From: Nocardioides sp. JS614
GTDB lineage: Bacteria; Actinomycetota; Actinomycetes; Propionibacteriales; Nocardioidaceae
DNA: 64,000 nucleotides
Assembly (NCBI RefSeq): GCF_000015265.1
Contig: NC_008699.1
Location: forward strand, 4,650,001-4,714,000
Direction of reading: 5' to 3'
Position 1 is the stretch's first letter. Every line of letters starts with the position of its first letter. This document shows positions 32,148 to 40,477 of the stretch, one piece after another. The position numbers and the translations under genes were made by a program. A model generated the notes under the pieces. It was not told the origin of the DNA, did no database searches, and saw only the letters and a program-made list of their open reading frames with translations.

Positions 32148-32575
32148 CGCCTGGCGCCTGGGGTCGGTTTCCCCGGTGAACCGGGGAAACCGGAACTGTT
32201 GGGCCGAAACTTCGGCCGGGAAGTTCCAGGATCGGCCGAGAAGTCCGCGGCGGTGGACTCCGGCCCGACGCCGCCTGCACCACGCCCGCCGGGCGGTGAA
32301 CGCCTGCCCCGCCCTGGCGCTGCGCCTGGAGCGTTGACGCCTGGCGCCCGGGGTCGGTTTCCCCGGTGAACCGGGGAAACCGGAACTGTTGGGCCGAAGG
32401 GGCGGCCCGCACCCGTGTACCCACCGCAACCAGACCGTCTGGCGATCAGCTCCCGGATCGATCCGCGGCCCCGCGCGGCGACGAAGTCGACGCGGGAGAC
32501 GCTGACCTTGCTGGGTTACTCACCGGTAGGTATCATTGATGTTACCGACGAGTACACAACCGCGAAGGTGGGGCT
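32148..32575. repeat. Repeat-filled intergenic region with partial MITE copies and a ferredoxin 3'-end duplication
   Basis: This 428-bp gap has no gene. A left-half MITE copy is at 32166-32227 (palindrome GGTTTCCCCGGTGAACC..., then GGAACT/AGTTCC stem), and a shorter one at 32356-32398. Bases 32279-32395 repeat 32089-32205 almost exactly, including the last ferredoxin codons, the stop and the start of the MITE copy. This is a segmental duplication of about 190 bp period. From 32399 to 32515 I see nothing. The promoter region of the acyl-CoA dehydrogenase follows. Confidence 0.85.
32516..32530. promoter_or_regulatory. TetR-type operator candidate upstream of the acyl-CoA dehydrogenase
   Basis: TTACTCACCGGTAGG shares 12 of 15 bases with the box at 8532-8546 in front of the EtfD-like gene. 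The surrounding TACTCACCGGTAGGTA is an imperfect palindrome (6 of 8 pairs). It is 45 bp upstream of the start codon. Confidence 0.55.
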
Positions 32576-34441
32576 GTGAGCCACTACAAGAGCAACATGC
32601 GAGACATCGAGTTCAACCTCTTCGAGGTGCTCGGTCGCGACGAGATCCTCGGGACCGGACCGTTCGCCGAGGTCGACTCGGAGACCGCCCGCGCGATCCT
32701 CACCGAGGTCGACCGCCTCGCGCGCGAGGACCTCGCCGCGTCGTTCGTGGAGGGTGATCGCAACCCGCCGGTCTTCGACCCGAAGACCAACACCGCCCCG
32801 CTGCCGGAGGCGTTCGTGAAGAGCTACCAGGCGTGGATGGACGCCGAGTACTGGCGGCTCACCACGTTCGCCGAGCTCGGCGGTACGCCGGCGCCGTCCA
32901 GCATCTGCTGGGCCATGGGCGAGTTGGTCCTCGGCGCGAACCCCGCGATCTGGATGTACGGCGCGGGCCCGATGTTCGCCGGCGTGCTGTGGCGCAACGG
33001 CAACGAGCGGGACCGCCAGATCGCTCAGCTCATCGTCGACAACGGCTGGAACACCACCATGGTGCTCACCGAGCCGGACGCCGGCTCCGACGTCGGAGCG
33101 GGCCGCACCAAGGCGACCCCCAACGACGACGGCACCTGGAACATCGAGGGCGTCAAGCGCTTCATCACCTCCGCCGAGGGCGTCAGCGACCAGGTCATCC
33201 ACATGGTGCTGGCCCGCCCGGTCGGCGTCGAGGGCGCCGGCGGCCCCGGCACCAAGGGCCTGAGCCTGTTCATCGTGCCGAAGTACCACTTCGACCTCGA
33301 GACCGGTGAGCTCGGCGAGCGCAACGGCGCCTACGTCACCAACGTCGAGCACAAGATGGGCATCAAGGTCTCCAACACCTGCGAGCTGACCTTCGGCGAC
33401 CCGGGCGTGGGCGGCGGCGAGCCGGCCGTCGGCTACCTCCTCGGCGAGGTCCACAACGGCATCGCCCAGATGTTCCAGGTCATCGAGAACGCCCGGATGA
33501 TGGTCGGCACCAAGGCGATCGCGACGCTGTCGACCGGCTACCTCAACGCGCTGGAGTTCGCCAAGGAGCGGGTGCAGGGCGCCGACCTCGCCCAGTCCGC
33601 GGACAAGACCGCGCCGCGGGTGACGATCACCCACCACCCCGACGTACGCCGCTCGCTGATGACGCAGAAGTCGTTCGCCGAGGCGATGCGCGCCCTGGTG
33701 CTCTACACCGCGTCCTGGCAGGACAGGGTGATGATCGCCGAGCACAACGGGGAGCGCGACGAGCTCGCCGAGAAGGTCAACGACCTGCTGCTCCCGATCG
33801 TCAAGGGCTACGGCTCGGAGCGCTCGTGGGTGCTGCTCGGGACCGAGTCGCTGCAGACCCTCGGCGGCTCCGGCTTCCTGCAGGAGTACCCGATCGAGCA
33901 GTACGTCCGCGACGCCAAGATCGACACCCTCTACGAGGGCACGACCGCGATCCAGGGCCAGGACTTCTTCTTCCGCAAGATCGTCAAGGACCAGGGCAAG
34001 GCCCTGGGCCACCTGGCCGGCGAGATCCAGAAGTTCATCGACAGCGAGGCCGGCAACGGCCGCCTGAAGAACGAGCGCGAGCTGCTGGCCACCGCGCTGG
34101 CGGACGCCAACGCGATCGTCGGCCACATGATCAACGAGCTGATGTCCTCCCAGGAGGAGGTCCGCAACATCTACAAGGTCGGGCTGAACACCACCCGCCT
34201 GCTGATGGTGCTCGGCGACGTCGTGTGCGGCTGGCTGCTGCTCCGCCAGGCCGAGGTGGCGCTCGAGAAGCTCGGGGGCGACGCCGGGTCCCTGGGAGCG
34301 AAGGACCGCGCGTTCTACGAGGGCAAGATCGCGGCCGCCCAGTTCTTCGCGCAGAACAACCTGCCGCGGCTGACCGCCGAGCGGGCCATCGCCGAGTCCA
34401 TCGACCTGAGCCTGATGGACCTCGACGAGGACGCCTTCTGA
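32576..34441 (+). CDS. Acyl-CoA dehydrogenase (FadE5-like)
   Basis: The 621-residue protein matches the large acyl-CoA dehydrogenases of actinobacteria. MVLTEPDAGSDVG binds flavin and substrate, KRFITSAEG follows, and a C-terminal FAD-contacting region holds LQTLGGSGFLQEYPIEQYVRDAKI and LYEGTTAIQGQDF with the catalytic Glu position. Length and order fit mycobacterial FadE5 (about 611), which oxidises medium- and long-chain acyl-CoA. GTG 32576 has AAGG and GGGG close upstream. It is cytosolic and would donate electrons to ETF and so to the EtfD-like protein; a shared operator supports the link. A long hairpin terminator follows. Confidence 0.92.
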   Translation: MSHYKSNMRDIEFNLFEVLGRDEILGTGPFAEVDSETARAILTEVDRLAREDLAASFVEGDRNPPVFDPKTNTAPLPEAFVKSYQAWMDAEYWRLTTFAELGGTPAPSSICWAMGELVLGANPAIWMYGAGPMFAGVLWRNGNERDRQIAQLIVDNGWNTTMVLTEPDAGSDVGAGRTKATPNDDGTWNIEGVKRFITSAEGVSDQVIHMVLARPVGVEGAGGPGTKGLSLFIVPKYHFDLETGELGERNGAYVTNVEHKMGIKVSNTCELTFGDPGVGGGEPAVGYLLGEVHNGIAQMFQVIENARMMVGTKAIATLSTGYLNALEFAKERVQGADLAQSADKTAPRVTITHHPDVRRSLMTQKSFAEAMRALVLYTASWQDRVMIAEHNGERDELAEKVNDLLLPIVKGYGSERSWVLLGTESLQTLGGSGFLQEYPIEQYVRDAKIDTLYEGTTAIQGQDFFFRKIVKDQGKALGHLAGEIQKFIDSEAGNGRLKNERELLATALADANAIVGHMINELMSSQEEVRNIYKVGLNTTRLLMVLGDVVCGWLLLRQAEVALEKLGGDAGSLGAKDRAFYEGKIAAAQFFAQNNLPRLTAERAIAESIDLSLMDLDEDAF

Positions 34442-34463
34442 TCGAACGCTGACCCGCACCAGC

Positions 34464-34500
34464 ACCTCGGCCCGGCAGGGGAAACCCGCCGGGCCGAGGT
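34464..34500 (+). terminator. Hairpin terminator after the acyl-CoA dehydrogenase gene
   Basis: ACCTCGGCCCGGC and GCCGGGCCGAGGT form a perfect 13-bp stem with an 11-nt loop, 22 bp after the stop codon. No T-tract follows, as is common in high-GC actinobacteria. Confidence 0.8.
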
Positions 34501-34533
34501 GTATCCGCAGGTCGGGCGGGGAACGATCCGTCC

Positions 34534-34764
34534 ATGGGTATCGGAATCGGCATCGTCCTGCTCGTCCTGGGTCTCATCCTCGTGACCGGCGCGGTGGACC
34601 TCCCCGCCAGCGTCGACGACGCGATCGCCGGCGACACTCTCGGGTGGATCTTCCTGATCGTCGGCGCCCTCGCCATCGTGCTCGCACTGGTGATCAACCA
34701 GCAGCGCAGCCGCTCGACCTCGACGTACGTCGAGGAGCGGCGCGCGGACCCGCCCGTGCGCTGA
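34534..34764 (+). CDS. Small two-helix membrane protein (DUF6458-like)
   Basis: The 76-residue protein has two hydrophobic helices (GIGIGIVLLVLGLILVTGAV and LGWIFLIVGALAIVLALVI) joined by an Asp-rich linker with VDLPASVDDAIAGDTLG, and a basic tail. This is the DUF6458 pattern common in actinobacteria. The function is unknown. The ATG at 34534 lies 33 bp after the preceding hairpin, so the gene is probably transcribed on its own. It is convergent with the argP-like gene. Confidence 0.75.
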   Translation: MGIGIGIVLLVLGLILVTGAVDLPASVDDAIAGDTLGWIFLIVGALAIVLALVINQQRSRSTSTYVEERRADPPVR

Positions 34765-34774
34765 CCGCGAGCCC

Positions 34775-35656
34775 TCAGCCGACCCGCAGCGCGGCGCGGG
34801 CGGCCCGGTGCACGGCACCGGTGAGCCGGTCCAGCGTCGGTGAGTCCAGCCGCCAGCGCTGCCAGTGCAGCGCGACGTCGACGTGCCGGCGGCCGGGCAG
34901 CGGCGCCAGCCGCCCGGACCGCACGTCGGGGCGCAGCTGCGGCTCCGGGATCATCCCCCAGCCCAGACCGAGCCGGACCGCCTCGAGGAAGTCCGCGGAG
35001 GTCGGCACCCGATGCACGACGTCGGGCAGCCCGACGCCGCGGGCGGCGAGGACCTCGTGCTGCAAGGCGTCCTTCTCGTTGAACACCACGACCGGCATGC
35101 CGGCCCAGTCGGCGCCGCGCCCGTGTCGCCAGCGCTCGACGAACGACGGCGCCGCGGCCGGCACGTAGCGCAGCGTCCCGAGCCGCTCGACCGAGCAGCC
35201 CTGGACCGCGGCGGGCTCGGAGGTCACGGCGGCCAGCACCTCCCCGCCCCGGAGCAGGCCGGCCGAGAACGCCTGGTCCTCCACGTGCAGCCGCAGCGCG
35301 ACGTCCGGCCACCCGGCCACCTCGGCGACCGTCCCGCGGAACCAGGTCGCCAACGAGTCCGCGTTGACCGCGACCGGCAGCTCGACGGTCGAGCGGTGTC
35401 CGTGGGCGAGCGCGTCGCGGACCTCGTCGTGCAGCAGCCGCGTCTGCCGGGCCAGCCGCAGGAGCACCCGGCCGGCCTCCGTCGGCCGGCACGGGACGGT
35501 GCGCTGCACGACCACCTGGCCGACCTCGGACTCCAGCGCTCGGATCCGCTGGCTGATCGCGGACGGCGTGACGTGCAGCTCGCGCGCCGCCGCCTCGAAC
35601 GTGCCGTGGTCGGCGATCGCGACCAGAGCGGCGAGCTGGGCCGGCACGAGCTCCAT
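34775..35656 (-). CDS. ArgP/LysG-type LysR-family regulator
   Basis: The 293-residue protein has an N-terminal LysR helix-turn-helix (FEAAARELHVTPSAISQRIRALE) and a two-lobed effector domain. Members divergent from lysE genes, such as LysG of Corynebacterium and ArgP, activate amino-acid export when intracellular lysine or arginine rises. Its start at 35656 is 70 bp from the divergent lysE start, a classic arrangement. The intergenic TTTCGTTGGCCTTCAGACGG region probably holds its binding site. Confidence 0.9.
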   Translation of the reverse strand: MELVPAQLAALVAIADHGTFEAAARELHVTPSAISQRIRALESEVGQVVVQRTVPCRPTEAGRVLLRLARQTRLLHDEVRDALAHGHRSTVELPVAVNADSLATWFRGTVAEVAGWPDVALRLHVEDQAFSAGLLRGGEVLAAVTSEPAAVQGCSVERLGTLRYVPAAAPSFVERWRHGRGADWAGMPVVVFNEKDALQHEVLAARGVGLPDVVHRVPTSADFLEAVRLGLGWGMIPEPQLRPDVRSGRLAPLPGRRHVDVALHWQRWRLDSPTLDRLTGAVHRAARAALRVG

Positions 35657-35726
35657 GAAGCGATGCTAATGGTCGTGCAGATTGTTTCGTTGGCCTTCAG
35701 ACGGTTCGCGGGCCTAGCGTGAGCCC

Positions 35727-36329
35727 GTGCTCGACTCCACGTTCACCGGCCTGGTCACCGGCCTGTCACTGATCGTGGCGATCGGCGCGCAGAACGCCTA
35801 CGTGCTGCGCCAGGGCCTGGCCCGCGAGCACATCGGCGTCGTGGTCGCCATCTGCGCGATCTCCGACGTCGTGCTGATCACCGGCGGGGTCGCCGGGATC
35901 GGCACCATCGTGGAGCAGGCCGGGTGGGTCCTGGACCTGGTCCGCTGGCTCGGTGTCGCGTTCCTGACGTGGTACGGCGTCTCCTCACTGCTGCGCGCGC
36001 GTCGCGCGGACGCGCTGCACGCGGCCGGCCGGGGCGCGACCGGCGTCCGCGGCGTCGCCGTACGCGCGCTCGCGCTGACCTGGCTCAACCCGCACGTGTA
36101 CCTCGACACCGTGCTGCTGCTCGGCTCGATCGCCAACCACGAGGGGCCGACCGGCCGCTGGTGGTTCGCCCTCGGCGCCAGCCTCGCGAGCGTCCTGTGG
36201 TTCTCCGGACTGGGGTACGGCGCCCGCCGGGCCGGTCGGCTGCTCGCGAGCCCGCGGGCCTGGCAGGTGCTCGACGTGCTCATCGGTGTGACGATGCTCG
36301 CCATCGCGGTGCTGCTCGCACGCGGCTAG
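35727..36329 (+). CDS. LysE/ArgO-type amino-acid exporter
   Basis: The 200-residue membrane protein has six hydrophobic helices and the family motifs AIGAQNAYVLRQGL near residue 20 and LALTWLNPHVYLDTVLLLG at about 115. It exports basic amino acids, using the membrane potential, when their cytosolic level is too high. TAGCGT lies 6 nt before GTG 35727, so the start is likely leaderless. The divergent LysR-type gene is its probable activator. Confidence 0.92.
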   Translation: MLDSTFTGLVTGLSLIVAIGAQNAYVLRQGLAREHIGVVVAICAISDVVLITGGVAGIGTIVEQAGWVLDLVRWLGVAFLTWYGVSSLLRARRADALHAAGRGATGVRGVAVRALALTWLNPHVYLDTVLLLGSIANHEGPTGRWWFALGASLASVLWFSGLGYGARRAGRLLASPRAWQVLDVLIGVTMLAIAVLLARG

Positions 36330-36339
36330 GGTTCCGGAC

Positions 36340-37176
36340 ATGACCGACGCCCCGTCAGCCGTGTCAGACACCGACCTGCTCCGCGGGTACATCGACGTCT
36401 GGTGGCAGGCGATCAACGACTTCACCGACCTTCTCGAGGAGCTCGACGAAGCGGAGTGGGCCACGCCCACCGACCTCCCGGGGTGGGACGTCAAGGCGGT
36501 CGCCTCGCACATCGCGCACCTGGAGTCGATCCTCTCCGGTGCCCCCGAGGAGACCGCCGAGGTGGGCGAGCCGGACCACGTCACCGGCCTGATGGGGCTC
36601 TACACCGAGATCGGGGTCGTCACCCGGCGCGCCGCGAGCCCGGACGCGATCATCAACGAGATCCGGTCCGCGGCGACCGCCCGGCACACCCGGCTGCTGG
36701 CCGACCCGCCGACCGACGCCTCGGTCAAGCCGGAGCCGATCTTCGGCGGGGTCGGCTGGGACTGGCGCACGCTGCTGCGCAACCGGCCGCTCGACGTGTG
36801 GATGCACGAGCAGGACGTCCGCCGCGCCGTGGACCGCCCCGGCGGCATGGACTCGGCGGCCGCCCGGCACACCGCCGAGTATCTCGCCGAGAGCCTGGGC
36901 TACGTGCTGGCCAAGCGGGTCGGCGCCCCCGGCGGCAGCACGGTGGTGCTCGAGCTGGAGGGCAGCGCACCGTACGCCTTCACGGTCAACGACACCGGCC
37001 GCGGCGAGCGGCTCCGCGAGGTGCCCGCCGCGCCGGACGTGCTGCTGCGGATGGACCGCCAGGCGTTCATCCTGCTGGCCGGCGGCCGCCGCGAGCCCGA
37101 GCCCGGCACGTTCGAGGTCGCGGGCGACGAGGAGCTCGCGGGCCGGATCCTCGAGGCGATGGCGACCACGCCGTGA
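36340..37176 (+). CDS. Maleylpyruvate isomerase-family mycothiol-dependent enzyme
   Basis: The 278-residue protein has the DinB-like four-helix bundle of mycothiol-dependent enzymes: LPGWDVKAVASHIAHLESIL with a metal-binding His, and RPLDVWMHEQDVRRAVDRP with the second metal-ligand region. A C-terminal SCP2-like sterol-carrier domain (FTVNDTGRGERLREV) follows, as in mycothiol maleylpyruvate isomerases. The exact reaction cannot be assigned. TAGGGT is 7 nt before the ATG. It lies 10 bp after lysE and is followed by an SDR gene 7 bp later, probably co-transcribed. Confidence 0.85.
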   Translation: MTDAPSAVSDTDLLRGYIDVWWQAINDFTDLLEELDEAEWATPTDLPGWDVKAVASHIAHLESILSGAPEETAEVGEPDHVTGLMGLYTEIGVVTRRAASPDAIINEIRSAATARHTRLLADPPTDASVKPEPIFGGVGWDWRTLLRNRPLDVWMHEQDVRRAVDRPGGMDSAAARHTAEYLAESLGYVLAKRVGAPGGSTVVLELEGSAPYAFTVNDTGRGERLREVPAAPDVLLRMDRQAFILLAGGRREPEPGTFEVAGDEELAGRILEAMATTP

Positions 37177-37183
37177 CCACGCC

Positions 37184-38134
37184 ATGACCACGCCATGGAG
37201 GACCGCGGCCACCTGGTCGCTCGCGGACATCCCGCCCCAGGACGGGAGGACGGTGCTGGTCACCGGCACCACGGTCGGCGGGCTGGGGCAGTTCACCGCG
37301 CTCGAGCTGGCCCGCCGCGGCGCCCGGGTGGTGCTCGCCGGCCGGACCGAGCAGCGGCTGGAGGAGACCCGGGCGGCGATCACGACCGAGGTCCCGGCCG
37401 CCGCGCTGGAGACCCTGGTCGTCGACCTGGCCGACCTGGCGTCGGTACGCCGGGCCGCGGTCCAGGCGGCCGGCCTCGGCCCGATCGACGTGCTGGTCAA
37501 CAACGCCGGCGTGATGGGGACGCCGTACCACCGCACCGGGGACGGGCTCGAGCTCCAGCTCGCGACCAACCACTTCGGGCCGTTCCTGCTCACCGGCCTG
37601 CTGCTGCCGCAGCTCGTCGCGAGCGGAGCCGGCACCGTCGTCACGGTCTCCTCGCAGATGCACCGGGTCGCGCGCTCCGCGCCGCTGGACGACCCCCGCA
37701 GCCAGCACGGCCGCTACCAGCGCTGGCCGACCTATGCCCGGTCCAAGCTGGCCAACCTGCTGTTCACCTACGAGCTGGACCGGCGGGCCCGCCGCGCCGA
37801 GCTGCCGGTCCGCGCACTCGCCGCGCACCCCGGCTTCGCGGCCACCCACCTCGCGGCGAACGGGCAGTACGGCCGCGCCCGCGGCGGCCGGGCCACGATC
37901 CTGGACGCGGCGATCAAGGCGATCTCGCCCAATCGCGCCGACGAGGGCGCCTGGCCGACCCTGATGGCCGCGACCGCGGACCTGCCGGGCGGCACCTACT
38001 GCGGGCCGAGCGGGTTCGCGGAGGGCGGCGGCGTCCCGCACGTGACCACCAGCAACAAGCTGTCCCACGACCAGGCCGCCCAGCGGCGGCTGTGGGAGCT
38101 CAGCGAGCAGACCACCGGCATCCGCTACCCCTGA
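37184..38134 (+). CDS. Short-chain dehydrogenase/reductase
   Basis: The 316-residue cytosolic enzyme follows the retinol-dehydrogenase-like SDR pattern: a Rossmann start VLVTGTTVGGLGQFTALELA, VDLADLASVR, NNAGVMG, VTVSSQMHR with the catalytic Ser, and YARSKLAN with the YxxxK pair. The nucleotide-binding loop has one residue more than the usual TGxxxGxG, an uncommon variation. The start is embedded in three 11-bp repeats of GACCACGCCRT (37164-37196). It follows the mycothiol-dependent enzyme closely. Its 3' end overlaps the convergent propeller gene by 10 bp. The substrate is unknown. Confidence 0.88.
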   Translation: MTTPWRTAATWSLADIPPQDGRTVLVTGTTVGGLGQFTALELARRGARVVLAGRTEQRLEETRAAITTEVPAAALETLVVDLADLASVRRAAVQAAGLGPIDVLVNNAGVMGTPYHRTGDGLELQLATNHFGPFLLTGLLLPQLVASGAGTVVTVSSQMHRVARSAPLDDPRSQHGRYQRWPTYARSKLANLLFTYELDRRARRAELPVRALAAHPGFAATHLAANGQYGRARGGRATILDAAIKAISPNRADEGAWPTLMAATADLPGGTYCGPSGFAEGGGVPHVTTSNKLSHDQAAQRRLWELSEQTTGIRYP

Positions 38135-39570
38135 TCCTGCGGGTCCACCTCACGGTCGCGGACCCGGACCAGGCCGCCGAGGACCGGGACGTACGCCGCC
38201 CGGCCCGGGCCGAGGGTGACCTCGCCGTGGTGGTTGTCACGGAGCACGCCGAGGCCGGTGCGGCGCCCCCACAGCAGCCGGCCGGTGTCCAGGTCGAGGG
38301 CGGTGAGGTACCACGCGTCCACACCGAGCCAGCTGTGCCGCTTGACGTAGGCGTAGACGATCCCGTCCGCCACCGACACCGCCGGGGCGCCGCTCGGCAC
38401 GTCCAGCTCCGTCGACCAGGTGACCCGGCACTCGCCGTCCACGACCGCGACCCGCGCGATGCCGCGGTCGGTGGTGCGCCCCAGGACCGTGGAGAGCGGC
38501 CCGTCGTAGCCGTGGGAGTTCTGCACGACCACGGCGTCGCCCGCGGCCACCAGCCCGCCGTCGGTCGCCCCGGCGTCGTCGCCGAAGACCTCGGTCCGGC
38601 ACACGGGCGCGCCGGTGTCGGCGCGGTGGAAGACCACCTGGAGCCGCGGCTCGCGGTTGTCCGCGACCGCCACCAGGCCCGACGGCAGCGGCACGGGGGC
38701 GGCACCGCGCTCGCCGCCGCCGTCGTACGCCGAGCTCCAGGCGACCGTGACACGCCCGCCGGTGAGCACCACCCGGTGGAGTGCCTGGGCGCCGGCGACG
38801 TAGGCGCCGGCGGCGACGGCCGCGAGCGGCCGGTCCACGGTGTCGTCGAGGTCGACGGTCGCGACCCGGTCCCCCGCGACGACGCCGGCCACCCCCGCAC
38901 GCGAGACGAACCAGGTGCGCTCGCCCGCGGCCGCGACCCCGACGACACAGTCGTCGGCGGCGATGCCCAGGTCGATCGTGGCCTCGGTGGTCAGGTCCGG
39001 CTCGTCGTCGGCGTCGGCGGTGCCGACCACCAGCAGCCGGTCCCCGGCTGCCACGACCACCCGGCCGTCCGTGTCGAGGTCGAAGGCCGCCGGACAGCCC
39101 GCGCCGCGGGCGGGGAGGTCCTTGGTCGCCCGCTGGCGCAGGCTCTCGGCGTCGACGAGCCGCAGCACGGGACTGCCGGCGTCGCCGCACACCGCGACCA
39201 GGCGGCCGTGCGGGTCCACCTCGAGCCGGCGGCAGTCGTCGAGGCCGTAGGACCGGGTGCGCACCTGCGGCGACTCCCCCGCAGGCCCGTGCTCGGCGCC
39301 GCCGACCACGGGGCGCCCGACGTACGACGGCGTCGCCCACGTGCCCGGACCCGGCGCGATCGGCAGCCACCCGTCGGGCACGACGACCGCCAGGCCGGCC
39401 ACGGCCAGGACCGCCACCAGCCACCACGCGACCACCCGGCGGCTCGGCCGCAGCCACGCCCGCACCCGCGGGAAGTACAGCGTCAGCCCGGCGAGCAGGA
39501 GCGCCACCGGGCCGGCGAGCAGGACCAGCAGGCCCACGCCCACCAGGACCACCGTGCGCGCGCCCCTCAC
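38125..39570 (-). CDS. Membrane protein with extracytoplasmic beta-propeller (PQQ-like repeats)
   Basis: The 481-residue protein has two N-terminal membrane helices (VLVGVGLLVLLAGPVALLL and VVAWWLVAVLAVAGLAVVV) and then repeated four-stranded blades. Blade ends such as LTALDLDTGRLLWGRRTGL are characteristic of PQQ/BamB-type propellers. It probably binds a ligand or protein partner outside the membrane. I chose GTG 39570 because GAGG lies 8 bases upstream and the longer frame overlaps the divergent gene. No enzyme residues are evident. Confidence 0.7.
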   Translation of the reverse strand: MRGARTVVLVGVGLLVLLAGPVALLLAGLTLYFPRVRAWLRPSRRVVAWWLVAVLAVAGLAVVVPDGWLPIAPGPGTWATPSYVGRPVVGGAEHGPAGESPQVRTRSYGLDDCRRLEVDPHGRLVAVCGDAGSPVLRLVDAESLRQRATKDLPARGAGCPAAFDLDTDGRVVVAAGDRLLVVGTADADDEPDLTTEATIDLGIAADDCVVGVAAAGERTWFVSRAGVAGVVAGDRVATVDLDDTVDRPLAAVAAGAYVAGAQALHRVVLTGGRVTVAWSSAYDGGGERGAAPVPLPSGLVAVADNREPRLQVVFHRADTGAPVCRTEVFGDDAGATDGGLVAAGDAVVVQNSHGYDGPLSTVLGRTTDRGIARVAVVDGECRVTWSTELDVPSGAPAVSVADGIVYAYVKRHSWLGVDAWYLTALDLDTGRLLWGRRTGLGVLRDNHHGEVTLGPGRAAYVPVLGGLVRVRDREVDPQDQG

Positions 39571-39649
39571 CTCGACCGCCTCATCCCGCCACGATCGTAG
39601 GTCCGGGGCAGCCCTTGGCCGGGGCGGCTCGACGGAGCACAGTGGGCGC

Positions 39650-40474
39650 ATGAAGCGACTCTCGGACGTGAAGCGGATCGGATTCGGCGCGATGCGGCTG
39701 ACGGGGCCGGGCATCATGGGCCCGCCCGCGGACCCCGACGAGGCGACACGGGTGCTGCAGCGGGCGGTCGAGCTCGGCGTGGACCACATCGACACCAGCG
39801 ACTACTACGGCCCCTACGTGGTCAACGACCTGATCCGCGAGGCGCTGCACCCCTACCCGCCCGAGCTGGTCCTGGTCACCAAGGTCGGCGCCCGGCGCGA
39901 CGACACCGGCGCCTGGCTGCCCGCCTTCGAGCCCGACGAGATCAAGGAGGCCGTGCACGACAACCTCGGCCGGCTCGGCGTCGAGCGGCTCGGCGGGGTC
40001 AACCTGCGGTTCCTGGACGGCTGGGACGGTGACTTCGAGGCGCAGTGGACGGTGCTGGCCGACCTGCACTCCCAGGGCCTGGTCTGCGACCTGGGGCTGA
40101 GCAACGCCACCGCCGAGCAGGTGAAGATCGCGCAGGACATCGCGCCGGTCGCGATGGTCCAGAACGCCTACAACGTCGCGCACCGCGAGGACGACGAGCT
40201 GATCGACGCCCTGGCCGACCAGGGCGTCTACTACGTGCCGTTCTTCCCGCTCGGTGGGTTCAGCCCACTCGCCCTCGACGCGGTGCACGCCGTGGCGGCC
40301 AGGCACGGCGCCACGCACATGCAGGTCGCGCTGGCCTGGCTGCTGCTGCGCTCGGAGAACATCCTGCTGATCCCCGGCACCAGCTCGGTCGCACACCTGG
40401 AGGAGAACCTCGGCGCCGGCCGGCTGCACCTCGACGGGGAGGACCTCGCGACGCTGGACGCGATCGGGCGGTGA
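39650..40474 (+). CDS. Aldo/keto reductase family protein
   Basis: The 274-residue TIM-barrel protein has VDHIDTSDYYGP with the tetrad Asp and Tyr, and LVLVTKVGA with the tetrad Lys. The C-terminal NADPH-binding segment is LLIPGTSSVAHLEENL. The tetrad His, normally in a QIH-like strand, is not present: the equivalent strand reads GGVNLRFLDG. Reduced or altered activity, or a different chemistry, is possible. CACAGT lies 6 nt before the ATG. It is divergent from the propeller gene, with 79 bp between them. Confidence 0.88.
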   Translation: MKRLSDVKRIGFGAMRLTGPGIMGPPADPDEATRVLQRAVELGVDHIDTSDYYGPYVVNDLIREALHPYPPELVLVTKVGARRDDTGAWLPAFEPDEIKEAVHDNLGRLGVERLGGVNLRFLDGWDGDFEAQWTVLADLHSQGLVCDLGLSNATAEQVKIAQDIAPVAMVQNAYNVAHREDDELIDALADQGVYYVPFFPLGGFSPLALDAVHAVAARHGATHMQVALAWLLLRSENILLIPGTSSVAHLEENLGAGRLHLDGEDLATLDAIGR

Positions 40475-40477
40475 GGC

